From Phallusia mammillata (taxonomy: Eukaryota > Chordata > Ascidiacea > Phlebobranchia > Ascidiidae): 64,000 nucleotides of DNA. The DNA lies in assembly GCA_003260075.1 (NCBI GenBank), contig QLIY01000067.1, forward strand, positions 186,001 to 250,000, written 5' to 3'. The notes under the pieces were generated by a model that did not search any database, was not told the origin of the DNA, and saw nothing but the letters and a program-made list of their open reading frames with translations. The position numbers and the translations under genes were made by a program. Shown piece after piece: positions 24,441-36,280 of this stretch (position 1 is the first letter of the stretch; each line of letters opens with the position of its first letter).

Positions 24441-24604
24441 CCATCTTTTAGATAAAAAAAGTAAAAAAGTGCAATTGTTCTTCCAGGTTCTACACAAAAG
24501 AATGAAGACAATTGATTGCTTTTACTGCAGCATGAAGAATGCAAAAAGCTTTCCATTCCTTAGTTTCATTGTGCCATTTTATTTTCCTTTTTTCTTCATT
24601 TTTT

Positions 24605-26301
24605 TCACCTTAGATCTGGAGTAGCAGCTCCCAAATATGGTCGGAGTGATTCCACTGTTGATTTAACCAACTTCACATCAATGAAATCTTTTTTCAATCT
24701 CATATGAGCTTCATATCTGTGTTCACATATTTATAATTAATCACATATAAATTATATATTTATTTTCTTGCACCTTGTTTTTTTTGTGAAACACCTCTGT
24801 TTTGATTTCTACTGTGTTTTTGTGTGTGATCAAACTTTTGTTGTGCCGTGGTAAAATGAATTTCAAATTGTGCCAAATCTGTTCTTGAATGCCAAATTAA
24901 ACAAAAGGTGTATTACTTAAAAATTATGAGCCTATAGCATTCCTTGCTAAGAATGACTTCCCTAAGAATGACAACACAATAAAGTGTACAAATTATAACA
25001 AGCAGAATACAGACAATGCATGCTGTTTCAACCTATAAGGTGCTTTTATATTAATATAGTGACATTGAGCTGACATCACTTTGATTCAGTTGCTAGGGCA
25101 TTGTGAACCAGTTACTTCAGTGGTGTATGCCCAGTTGTGCCACCTAATAGAGCAAGGCTTTTCAGTCTGTTGGGTTTGAATCCCATAACAGGCTCGATAT
25201 TTATAGTAGACTTGCTTGAGTCATTTTGATGCCTCTACTAGGCTATGGCATTTAGTTATTTAGAAATATATGTGTGTTGTGATTGCTGGTCTGTAGGAAC
25301 AGTTTAGGATTAATCACAGTAGCATACAATAGCATACTCATATTATCTTTTTAATTCTACATGTTTTGAAAGTCTGTTCTTACCTGTGACAACCCCCAAA
25401 GGAGTAATAATAATCACCTCCATTTCTACCCTTAACCCACATCACATCAATTGGGGGAACATTATGTCTCAATTTTTCATCCTAAAACAAACACAACAAA
25501 TGGTAATTCTTATGATAAATACACTTGCTAGTGCAGTGCATGCTTTATTGGTTAGAAGATACTACAATAACAGTATTTACAATAAAAAAGCTGTACCAAA
25601 TATCATTTTAACTGAACGATATTTTACAAATGTACTAAATGAGTAAAACTAAAAAATAATCATACTTATATATAAGTTGTACCTGAATCGTTTCCATTAA
25701 TGATAACACTTTCTCTTCACTTAGCTCTGATGGAAATGGTCTGATCAGATGTTTTATTGGCATAGTATGAACTTCTGATATGTGGTCACTATGTATGCTC
25801 ACAATATCGCCTTCATTGTTTGTCTGAAAACAAAACTTGTTTAAACTGAGACGGAAATAAACATTAATCAGCAGACGTTGTTATAAATAATTATTACAAG
25901 TGTACTAAATTTTAAGTAGTACAAACGTGTTATAATGCTATTTTCCACATCAGATTACCCCCCCCCCGATCAGATGTTTTATTGGCATAGTATGAACTTC
26001 TGATATGTGGTCACTGTGTATGCTGACAATATCGCCTTCATTATATGTCTGAAAAGAATTTCAACCACTTGTTTAAACTGAGACGGAAATAAACATTAAT
26101 CAGCAGACGTGGTTATAATTATTACAAATGTACTAAATTTTTAGTAGTACAAACATGTTATAATGCTATTTTCCACATCAGATTGTATAGTTATATCCTA
26201 CCATGTGGCGTAAGAAAAGTTCGGTTTTACTGTAAAAAATAGGTAGTTTTTCACATTTTCAAACTTATTTACTGAATTTAGGTCAATAAACATACCGCCA
26301 T
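24605..26301 (-). CDS. SRXN1: Sulfiredoxin
   Basis: Exons in transcription order: 26296-26301 (Met-Ala), 25683-25823, 25384-25481, 24605-24716. Together 357 nt, 118 aa plus stop, in phase. The enzyme uses ATP to reduce the cysteine sulfinic acid of hyperoxidised 2-Cys peroxiredoxins. Motifs: [20 protein letters not shown] near the N-terminus, then [24 protein letters not shown] with the catalytic cysteine at about residue 80, and a C-terminal [21 protein letters not shown]. Human sulfiredoxin is 137 aa; the difference is the short N-terminus here. The last exon is preceded by a 667-base intron holding a degenerate SINE. Divergent from WDR6 and convergent with the bHLH gene. Exon 25683-25823 has a partial allelic copy at 25968-26052. 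No signal peptide is visible, so cytosolic. Confidence 0.93.
25125..25330 (+). repeat. Degenerate tRNA-derived SINE in sulfiredoxin intron 3
   Basis: Contains cctaatagagcaaggc (A-box remnant), ttgggtttgaatcccataac (B-box) and the downstream words gctcgata and tgtgttgtgattgctggtct shared with other SINE copies in the window. More diverged than the copy at 12705. Confidence 0.6.
25741..26184 (-). repeat. Duplicated sulfiredoxin exon 2 fragment across C-run 25958-25967
   Basis: 25741-25957 and 25968-26184 are near-identical. The second contains the upstream two thirds of exon 2 with its acceptor but not the donor end, so it cannot be a complete exon. Confidence 0.85.
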
Positions 26302-26900
26302 ATTCACAGCAGGAGTAGCTCTGGTGATCGATGCTCTTAAATTTGTCCTGCTGAAAAGTACGCTACACACAATTTTCCACATATTTCGTTATTCGTTGTT
26401 TTTCTAAAACGCAATATCATTATTTGTGCTTTAACGCTTGAGTAAAATCAGCTGTGTCAGATGAAGCGTAGCAAATTTATCTTTTACAATATTTTATTTT
26501 AATGCACTTTAAGCCAAATATTTGGTTTATGTTTTAAACTTTTCTTAGATTAAATTTGTATCTCCAGTTTTGAAGACAAACTATTGTAAAACAAGTGTGT
26601 ATTTAAAAGATACCGGGTTGTTTATATTTTACAACTTGTATTATTTCGATTTGATTTCTATTGTTACTTTTAGGCGCACGTGCTCCAACGTTGATTTGTT
26701 GTTGTTTGTGTCCCCCCCCCCCTTTTCTTAGATTAAATTTGTATCTCCAGTTTTGAAGACAAACTATTGCAAAACAAATGTGTATTTAAAAGATACCGGG
26801 TTGTTTATATTTTATAACTTGTATTATTTCTATTGTCACTTTTAGGCGCACGTGCTGCAACGTTGATTTGTTGTTGTTTGTGACTTGCAAAACCAAAGGA
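26302..26900. promoter_or_regulatory. Bidirectional promoter region, sulfiredoxin / WDR6
   Basis: The two start codons lie about 600 bases apart, head-to-head. The region contains a C-run (26712-26722) with 26535-26711 repeated at 26723-26885, so the true spacing is probably about 410 bases. Acceptor-like sequences (cttttcag on -, cttttag on +) sit shortly before both starts and could be 5'-UTR or trans-splice acceptors. No specific factor site can be named. Confidence 0.45.
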
Positions 26901-29900
26901 ATGTTTTCGACTTTATGGCAAAGCGTTCCTGTTACGGCTTTGCATATTAACGATGAATATTTATACACAGGTAAGTTACTGCTTTCACCAATGTGGTTGA
27001 ATTTTTTTGTCTATAATTGTAATATTTATTATGGCTTAAACTTTTTTTCTTCAGGCCAAGGCGGAACACTTTCTGTCTACAAGATTTGTAAAGGAAAGCC
27101 TAAATATTTGGAAAAACGGAATGTATTTAATCATGCAGTTATTCATGGAATAAAGGTTTGTTTTTTATTACCAATCTAGTCATAAAATAATACATATATT
27201 TTTTGTGTAACTTTTGTTTACAATTTTAGAGTTTCTCATTGGAAGAAAAGCAGTATATTGTTTTGTTTGGTGGAAAAGAAATGGCCATTTTGACAATTCA
27301 AGGTTCGTTGTGTCTTGTGTTTCTATTTCCTTAAAAGAAAAGTTGCCTGACATAAAATTGTAAATTTTCAGATTTTTATTTGGTTTGTCATTATAAGAGC
27401 AAAGATTGGATTTGGGATGTTCAGCCAATAACTAAGAGGTTTGATGTTGTTTTGTATTTTTAACCTTCTAAAAAACAATGAATGCCCAATCATTTTTTCA
27501 GTACAACACTTGCAATTGCACTTGCCCACAACTCCTGTATTCTGTTTGACTGGAAAAAGAATGAAGAAATTTGTGCTTTTCATTGCTCCATAAAGTGTAT
27601 TCTTTACTCTGCACACTTCATTGGCTGGTATGAACTTTTTTAAAAAAAATTAAAGATTGGCAAAAATTTCTAATTTAATGCAATTGTGAGTTGTTTTAAA
27701 TGGGCAAGAACTCTAACAGTACGTAAGTAACCTAAGCATTGTGTCATGTGAATAATGAAATAGTAAATTTTGTTGTTTCACACTCTACTTGTAAACCGAA
27801 AATTACAATATACAATCAACATGCATGTAGTAAATTATGATTTAAAACATTAAATCCTAAAAATATTTGTAAAAAATATCGCACATCATTTTATGGCAAT
27901 AATGGTATCATACTACAGGAATTGGGAGGACTTGGTTCTATGTGCTGGAACTGTTTTTAACCAAGTGGTTGCATGGATGCCAGGGAAAAATAAAGATGTT
28001 GAGCAAAAAATTCCCCTCATGCTAATACCTGGGCATGATGGTGTTATTTTCGACATGCATTACAACAATCAATTGCAGGTGTGTAGAAATGTTGTAAATT
28101 AATTCGGTTTTAAAGGTTTTTGTTGTTAGTGAAACCAGACTATAATTGGTTAGAAAATGTGATTTTAGTGATATTTGTACTTTATATACTTTTTAGGCCT
28201 GTTTGTAATACATGCATTTTTACCATTTTTTTGTAAGATTTTGCTGACAGCTTCTGATGATCGAAGCATTAGGGTTTGGAAATGTTCAATGTCAAATGGC
28301 AATGAGCAACAAGCCAAATGTGCGTGTGTAATGTACGGACATGAAGCAAGGATATGGAAGGTTGAGACTCTTATTGTAGGTTTGTACACAACATCAGTAA
28401 AACTTTGGTGATTCATGGCCAGTCTAAGCATCATACATTATTGATGGAACCATTTTTTTACTCCAATATCCCATAACAGAACCCAAGAAGTGTCTCTAAT
28501 ACTGCTTAAATCAAGTTTATGTTACAGGAGAAAGATAACTAAAAATTAAATTCTTATTCTTGGTGATTTCCCCCTTACAACAGTAAAGCATTTTCTTTGT
28601 ACAAACCTGTTCAAAATTTGTGCAAAACTGTTTGAAAAAGTTCGTCAAAATATAACTTATAATATATATGTTTTTGGATAATGCTGCATTTCATGACAGA
28701 CGGACTTGTTTATGTGATCAGCATTTCAGAGGACGGCTTGTGCATTACTTGGTTGCTATCAATGAATAAAGAGGACATTCAGTTTAAAGTTGTAAAAAAA
28801 CTGAATCTTCACAGCAATTTGCTTAGCTATGCATCAGATGGAAAAGGTTGTTGTACTTGTCATAATTTTTTCAGTACTACAAATAACATATTAGAGTATC
28901 TTTGCGTATGTATCTTTTGTTTTACAAATCATTTTGGTTAATTGCATATCTCTTATTTGCATGTAGACAGTGCACACTGTTTCGACTTATAAGGTCATCA
29001 GTGCAGCTGGTGACAAACCATTGGCCTTATATGATAGTATGGCTATGGTACCCCACTTAGTTACGATTCTGGATGATGCCACGTTTAACTTGCAAGTTTT
29101 GTTTGCTAGAGACAGGCTACAGTTTTTTGTTTTAAGTAAGTACAAAATATTTCTATCGCAGATAGGTTTGCTGTTGGATGCAACAATGGCGCCATCTATT
29201 GGTACAGTCTGTCAGAAATCACCCCCCCCCCCTAGAGACAGGCTACAGTTTTTTGTTTTAAGTAAGTACAAAATATTTCCATCACAGATAGGTTTGCTGT
29301 TGGATGCAACAATGGTGCCATCTACTGGTACAGTCTGTCAGAAATCACTTCTTCAAATCAACGCTTAGAAGCTGCTCCATTTTCCGAAGGTATTCAAGCA
29401 CAATATATATTTGTATTGACCAATTAAAATTCATCTCATTACATGATTTTACACAGATCAACATGGAATACCCCCCCCCCATCAATGCTTAGAAGCTGCT
29501 CCATTTTCCAAAGGTACATAAGCACCGTGTTTGAATTTATCGGTTAAAATTCATCCCATAATATGTCATTTTACACAGATCAACATGGAACGCCAAAAAT
29601 TATCAAATTGTTGTCATTGAAAGCACCTTCAGTTTTGTTGTACACTGACAAGGGCTATGTTTTGTGTTATGATATTTTACTTGCAAAATGGAAGGTTGTT
29701 CACCATTTATCAGATTATGGATCATATGCTGTAATGTCTGTGGCACCTGACGGAACGCTTATTGCTGTTGGCAACACCAAAGGTTCAAAAATAGTGTCAA
29801 TATGATATAGAATGGATGCTCATTGGATAAACCCTAAAAATAAAAAACGCAAAATTTAAAAGTAAAAATCAGTTTTACAAAATAATGTAACAGTCTGAAT

Positions 29901-32900
29901 GACTTTTATCAGTAATATTTTTGAGTTTGGACATTAAAAAAATCCCCCCCCCCCCAAAGGTTCAAAAATAGTGTCAATATGATATAGAATGGATGCTCAT
30001 TTGTATAAACCCTAAAAATATATATAGGGCTAAATTTAAAAGTAGAAATCAGTTTTGCAAAATAATGTAACAGTCTGAATGACATTTATCAGTAATATTT
30101 TTGAGTTTGGACATTAAAAAAAATGGTTTCTTTATATTTTTTGTACCACTCTTGCTTCACCAACTGGAGCAACAGGTGGACAAAAAGCCAAATTTTGTAA
30201 TGTTTAGTATAAATTTCTTCATGCATTTTAGGAAATGTCACTATTCTTTATTTGGAAAAAGAATTGAACACAACTACTTTGGCAAAACTTGAAAGTTTTA
30301 GTGGGAAAATACAAAATATTTCTTGGTACCAAAAAGAAATGTTTGTTTCTGGTAAATATAAATTTCAGAAATTGACATCCATTTTGAAGGATTATATTTT
30401 TTTAAGTTTAAATCAGACTTCATTGTTTTGTTTTTTTATTTGATTTTGATAAAGTTTTTATTTTATGTTAAACCTACAAACTAGAAATTACAATTTTACT
30501 TGTTTTTTGTCTGCAAATACTTCTGACATATGGAAAAGTTTTTGAAACAAACCTGTTTAATTTCAGGACCCAGTGGACAGTTGAACTGGTACCATGTTGA
30601 CACTGATGTTATACTGGTATCCAAATTTGTACTACCTCAAGCAAAACATCGGTGGCATATGGATGCATTGATTGTAAATTCAGAATCACAAGATCATGTG
30701 ATTTGTGGTGATAGAAGAGGTTCAATACATTTGTTTGTTAAAGGTAAGTGTAGACTTAATATGCCAACTAAGAATAAAAACAAAAGTGTTGTGAGGATTA
30801 AGGTATAATGCTTTTAGCATTGTCATATGTGTTTTATATTACAGACATACCGGTTTAGGTGTTACTCTGTCATTTGTTAGTTTCATTTTTGTTTTTGAAT
30901 CAAAGTGGGTTGCTTCCTTTATGATATTTTGTATGATAAAACAACTATTTAACATGGATTTTAGTATCCCAAAGTCATGTGGCTGACATTTCTATTTTGT
31001 CAACAAATTAACCTCCAATTGTTTCTGGAAAAGAACATACTGCAAAGATTTTTTTAATAAGAAAAAGTACATATGCAAGATCTGTGATGGCCCCCCCCCC
31101 ATTTCTATTTTGTCAACAAATTAACCTCCAATTGTTTCTGGAAAAGAATATTCTGCAAAGATTTTTTTAATTAGAAAAAGTACATACGCAAGATTTGTGA
31201 TGTTGCTATTTTTTGTGAAGGTCAATCTGTTCCTGTCTGTACTATTCATGGAGTGCATGGTAAACATGGGGTTACTTCTCTTGATAAACATGGAAATATT
31301 ATAATAAGCACAGGACGAGATGGCTACTGGAGGCAATTCTGTGTGAATACTAGCAAAATTGAAATGCTTACGCAACATAGGTCTGCTCAGGTATGTAACA
31401 GTGTTACAAAAAATTATTGTAAAAGGATTAATATTTGCCATATATTTTGAGGTTTCATGTTCAAATTTGTACTTACCAATTTTTGAAAACCAGTTTCATT
31501 GCATTATTTGATCTATTTTTTTCTAATCTATTTTTTTAAAGAGCCAGTCCTACTTCATGTGTTAGGTTTTTATTTAAGAGTGTTCACATTCTTATATTTT
31601 ATTGTAGAAATGAATTTCTCAACAAACCTAATAATATTTTTTGTTGAAATTATGTTTCTTGTACTTTTTAAAAAATGTACATTTTTGGTACCATGCACTT
31701 TTACCACTGATGATTCTTTTCAGGGCATGGAATGGTTAGAAAACATTAAATTAGAAAATTTCAGACTTTATGTTTACGGTTTTCGAGGCAACAAATTTGT
31801 TGTTTGGAGCAAATTTTCAGGTTAGAAACTTGCAATTTCAAATTTGATTAGTTTAATCAATACTGAAAATAATTTTGGACAATTTTGCAGGAAATGAAAT
31901 GTTTTCTGTTGCATGCGGTGGTTGCCATCGCTCATGGGATTTCTCAACTGAACTTTCTAAATTTGTTTTTCTGAAAGCAAGTCAACTAAACATTGTTGAG
32001 GTTTGTATCCAACAAAAAAAAATCTGCTCGATTTGACACCAGTGGTTTCCACAAATTAGTATTAATTAAAAAAACATATTTTTGTAGGTTCCTGAAAATG
32101 TATTTGAGGAATCACTTGTTGAAGTTGGGTTCCACAATCACCAAATCAACTGTGTTCGTTTTTTGGCCTCTTATAGTGAACTGACTTTAACCACAAACAA
32201 AGCTCTAATGCGGCTTTTCACTGTTATTGCAGTTATTTTTTTGAAAAGTTGGTGAAAAGTCCAAAAATATCACAACACTNTAGTATTAATTAAATGAAGC
32301 TTTATTTTAGCAACATATTTTTGTAGGTTCCTGAAAATGTATTTGAGGAATCACTTGTTGAAGTTGGGTTCCACAATCACCAAATCAACTGTGTTCGTTT
32401 TTTGGCCTCTTATGCACATGATGATTGTCATGTAGATATTATTGCTACAGCCAGTGAAGACACCAAAGTCATAATCACTAAACTACTGCATAATAAAGAT
32501 GTTTGCAAGGTAAAAAAAACTAACTAAGGGCCTTAAACGCCTAACAATACAAAACTTCATGACAGAACAAATTGTATTTACCTTTTTTAAGATGCCATGT
32601 CTAAAGTTTTTTTAAGATGCCATGGATTTGACTTTATGCCTCAGTATTTCATAATTCATGCATTAGAAAAAATTAGTCATGTATAACTGATTTTTCTATG
32701 TGACATATTTTATGCTGTTTCAGCTAAAACCTTGCATAACCTTGTGTTGTAAATATCTGCAAGAGTTTTTGTGTTAATATTGTATAACATCCCCCCGGCC
32801 ATATTTATCAGATTTAATTTTATGGCATTTTCCTTTCAGGCTGAAGTTCTCCATGTGATTGATGATCATTGCTCAAATGTTCGTTCAATCCGTGTGTTGA

Positions 32901-35900
32901 CATCATCAGAAACTGACATCACGAAAGAAATATTGATGGTCACTGTTGGCGGGAGAGCAACAATCAATGTATACAATATCCAGATACAAAAACTTGCATC
33001 CAATAAAGTAAGAACATTGAAAATGTCCATTTGTATTGTTTTGAGTGACTGTTTGTTTTCACAACTTTCTTTTAAAAGAGGACTTATTAAGTTGGTACAT
33101 CGAGATTTTAAAATTAAATTCATGTATTACACCCACATAGCACCTTTATTTCAGTTGCAATTTCTTAACAAGCCAACCTCACCCTGGAATGTTCTATGGC
33201 TGTGGGCATACTGTATTGATATTAGAGCTGTCACACCACAAACCCCCCCCCCCGAGATTTTAAAATTCAATTCATGTATTACACCCACATAGCACCTTTA
33301 TTTCGGTTGCAATTTCTTAACAAGCCAACCTCACCCTGTAATGTTCTAAGGCTGTGGGCATACTGTATTGATATTACAGCTGTCACACCACAATCCTTGT
33401 TCCACTATTTATGCCCACTATGTTTTTGCGCCTAATAATGTGTTAGCTAAATTGTAAGAAATATTACTAAAAAACTTACTGTTGTAGCGGTCATGATATT
33501 AATGTGTACAATGTTTACATTAACGTGAGCATTAAGTGTGTGAGAATGTTGCACACCACGTGGCTTTGCGGCTTCACTGTGGAAACCACTTTTTAATGTA
33601 TGCTGTAATGCTTGGTGAAGCTTTTACTTTTTTTAATAGCTTGTATTTTAATACCAGGTGCCCTGTTTGGTGAAACATGTGGCAACATACAAGAGTGGTG
33701 CTTCCCCAGATATGAGATTTATGGATGTTGCAGCTTGGAAGTCAGGTAATGATAAACCTCAAAGAAAAAAATGTCTTCAGTGGTAAAATTATGTTGTGAG
33801 TGTTTAATTTAGACTAAGTTTTTTATTCAACCTAAACTTCCCAGTCCCTACCCATGGTAGAGCTACTAACACCATAACGAGAATCACACCCCAAATTTGA
33901 TTTGTTATATCTCCAAAAATGCTCACGGTTAGGGCTATTAGGGTCGGGGTAAGGTATTAGCACTTAAAATTCAATAAAACTAACCCAAAAAATTAGTTAC
34001 TAATGTAAAAAATTTATGTAAATATTTCCCAACCCAACCCATTTATAGCAGCTAAATAAAATTCAGCTCTTTACGCCCCCTTGTGAAAGCGAAGTTGTGA
34101 TTCTCGTTATGGTGTTAGTAGCTCTACCCTTACCCATATACTCATATCATGAATACAGACAGGCAAAATTTGTAGCAAATGTGAGTGTATTTGAGATCAG
34201 TTGCGGCTACGAAATAAAATGATACAAAATCCCCCCCCCCCATGGTTCCGTTTGAATGACAACACAATAACCCTGTTAAGTAAGTAAAACTGGACAATAG
34301 ACTAGTAACAAAATGACAAATGATATGCGCGTAGTCTAGGCTTGTGTTTCAAGCAAAGTTGAATATAGACCTGTGCTTCTAAACCGCATGTTATGTTGAA
34401 CCTTTGGGGAATATTGTGACTTTATCAGAAAAATGAAAACTTCTCGAAAAAAATTAAATGAGTAAAAATCTGGCAAAAGCAAAAGGAATATTGTAACAAT
34501 TCAGCATGTTTGCCCCCCCCCCAACCCATTTATAGCCGCTAAATAAAAAATTCAGCTCTTTACGCCACCTTGTGAAAGCGAAGTTGTGATTCTCATTATG
34601 GTGTTAGTAGCTCTACCCTTACCCATATACTCATATCATGAAAACAGACATTTGTAGCAAATGTGAGTGTATTTGAGATCAGTTACGGCTACAAAATAAA
34701 ATGATACAAAATAAATTTTGTGACGCAGATAATGACGGACACATGGTGGCGGTAGCGTGCTCGGACGGAAAAATGCGATGGTTCCGTTTGAATGACAACA
34801 CAATAACCCTGTTAAGTAAGTAAAAATTGACAATAGACGAGTAACAAAATGACAAATGAGAAGCGTGCAGTTTATGCTGGTGGTTTAAGCAAAGTTGAAA
34901 CATAGACCTGTGGTTCTAAACCGAATGTTATATTAAACCTTTGGGAAATAATGAACCTTTCCCAAAAATCAAACTTCTCTGAAAATTTAAAAATCTTGCA
35001 AAAGCGAAGGAATAATGTAACAATTCAGCATGTTCATTAGTGTTAATTACCACAGATCCAGCTCTATGCTGCAAAAGTTTATCAAAATTTGAACTAAATT
35101 GGTGCGCTGTTTGAATGCCTTTTGTCAAGATGTAGTGCTTTTAAAAATAGGATGTATACATTAACTATGGTCCACAGTAAAATTGTTTTACAATTGGTGA
35201 AACTTATGTGACTGCCCTTAAGCCCTGAGAGATCAGTGTAACTTGGTGTTGTACAACAGGAGGTAGAATTTAATCGAAAAAGTGTAAAACAGCTGAATAA
35301 ACCGAATTGTTTGTTTAATGATCAATTGAACAGCACACTGACTCCAATGAATTACAAAAATACCTGATTGTGCACAAATAGAAACAAAAAATTAAGGAAC
35401 ATGATTTTTTGCATCAGGTGAATCGCGAGACACCGGACACTGTTACCTCGTGACTTCACGCATCAACGATCACACACTCGCCGCTGGAACGGACGGATTC
35501 GTACGCATTATGACGTCAGAAGGAAGTGAGGTATCGCGGTTTCGAAAGAATCAGTCAGGCGTGAACGCGATCGCCTTCTGTCACATGACCTTCCAAGGCG
35601 CGAGACACGGTTGCTTGGCAACGGGCGGCGACGACAACTCGATCCGACTGACGATGCTGAAATTCGAGAGAGGCGCGGTAGAAGAAGTTTCGCACTGCAC
35701 TGTCGAGGATGCGCACGCCACCCAAGTCACGGGGCTCCACCTAGCGGAGAGCGAGTTTGGCGCTCAGTTAGTTTCCACTTCGATTGATCAACGAGTAACT
35801 TTGTGGCGCATAAGTACGTTCGAAGACGATGACAAAACAAACCTCCGCTGTCAGCATTTGGGTTCAAAGTTCACGCATATCGCAGACGTTTCGTGCATTG

Positions 35901-35956
35901 ACGTCATCCGAGATCGTTACGTCATCAGCGGGCGCGGATTTCAGGTGATGACGTAA
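26901..35956 (+). CDS. WDR6: WDR6, WD40-repeat partner of tRNA 2'-O-methyltransferase
   Basis: Exons: 26901-26970, 27055-27155, 27230-27302, 27372-27438, 27502-27627, 27919-28078, 28238-28379, 28700-28846, 28971-29135, 29288-29389, 29579-29782, 30232-30351, 30567-30743, 31221-31390, 31724-31820, 31891-32000, 32327-32509, 32840-33007, 33658-33745, 34729-34815, 35418-35956. They sum to 3096 nt, exactly 1031 codons plus stop (human WDR6, 1121 aa). Family landmarks in order: TASDDRSIRVWK, CGDRRGSIHLF, HGKHGVTSLD, STGRDGYW, CGGCHRSWDFS, HATQVTGLHL, STSIDQRVTLWRI, then a C-terminal SGRGFQV. In human cells WDR6 pairs with FTSJ1 for 2'-O-methylation of position 34 of certain tRNAs; the repeats should build beta-propellers in the cytoplasm. 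Exons at 29288 and 32327 have clipped allelic copies at 29161-29221 and about 32087-32174. The last two exons are much more GC-rich than the rest. Confidence 0.93.
29106..29512 (+). repeat. Two nested back-steps in WDR6 (C-runs 29222-29232 and 29471-29480)
   Basis: 29106-29221 recurs at 29233-29348, and the end of exon 29288-29389 recurs at 29481-29513. The first copy of the exon stops at the C-run, so only the copy at 29288-29389 is complete and has a usable donor. Confidence 0.85.
29777..30122 (+). repeat. Back-step across C-run 29944-29955 in WDR6 intron
   Basis: 29777-29943 (end of an exon plus intron) recurs at 29956-30122 at high identity. No additional coding content. Confidence 0.8.
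30988..31203 (+). repeat. Back-step across C-run 31091-31100 in WDR6 intron
   Basis: 30988-31090 recurs at 31101-31203 with a few substitutions; purely intronic. Confidence 0.8.
32175..32280 (+). other. Chimeric contig end inside WDR6, closed by an N
   Basis: A first copy of the exon (from about 32087) breaks off after ...CGTTTTTTGGCCTCTTAT. It continues into ~105 bases that match 23455-23575 in the bHLH gene (gaactgactttgaccacaaa...), ends at N (32280), and the WDR6 sequence then restarts. This could be a chimeric read end or a dispersed repeat; the WDR6 protein should ignore it. Confidence 0.7.
33105..34800 (+). repeat. Compound back-steps in the WDR6 33.1-34.8 kb introns
   Basis: C-runs at 33243-33253, 34231-34241 and 34513-34522. 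33105-33242 recurs at 33254-33391. The 34242-34512 block, which starts inside the exon at ...ATGGTTCCGTTTG, recurs with the complete exon at 34729-34815 and beyond. 34035-34230 recurs at 34523-34700. Only one real exon lies here. Confidence 0.75.
33860..34124. mobile_element. 265-bp MITE with ~30-bp inverted ends and TA duplication
   Basis: Begins gagctactaacaccataacg and ends with its exact inverse (...gttagtagctc), with TA on both sides. TA target duplications suggest a Tc1/mariner-like or similar source. The element is in a WDR6 intron. Its 3' part recurs at about 34523-34620 after a C-run, as an allelic copy. Confidence 0.85.
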
Positions 35957-36102
35957 ACTTTGGAATCGGACCCAAAGTCGTGATTTTATGATGTCGCCGG
36001 GCCCCCCCCCCGCTCAGTTAGTTTCCACTTCGATTGATCAACGAGTAACTTTGTGGCGCTTAAGTACGTTCGAAGACAAAACAAGCCTCCGTCCCCCCCC
36101 CC
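35759..36102 (+). repeat. Clipped copy of the WDR6 3' exon between two C-runs
   Basis: 36012-36092 repeats 35760-35850 (...TCGATTGATCAACGAGTAAC...) with a small deletion (gatgac) and one substitution. It is bounded by C-runs 36002-36011 and 36093-36102. It is a fragment, not a second gene. Confidence 0.85.
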
Positions 36103-36280
36103 GGCTCGAAGTGGCGAACACCGGGTGTCGTCGTTGAGCAGGTTGGTTCGGAAAGGGGAAAATCCCTGATCCGAACGTTTCCGATCTGGTCCGGTGACGA
36201 AAGTTCGGGTTGACTTCGGGGCAAAGGAATGTCCGAAATCATCCGAACCCCCGTTGTCATGGTAATGATCCCTTGTTTTT
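36103..36280 (-). CDS. Last visible exon of ARM-FN3 gene, cut by C-run
   Basis: After the acceptor ttctgcag it continues the open frame (KTRDHYHDNGGSDDFGHSFA...) to ...CSPLRAG, where the C-run 36093-36102 interrupts. No stop is reached in the coding frame, so the C-terminus is missing. A partial copy of its 5' part lies at 36378-36440. Confidence 0.65.

Noticed and set aside
24614..24707. A possible last exon of the bHLH gene on the plus strand
   Set aside because: The minus strand of the same bases encodes the conserved sulfiredoxin C-terminus in phase; the bHLH gene has its own stop at 23842.
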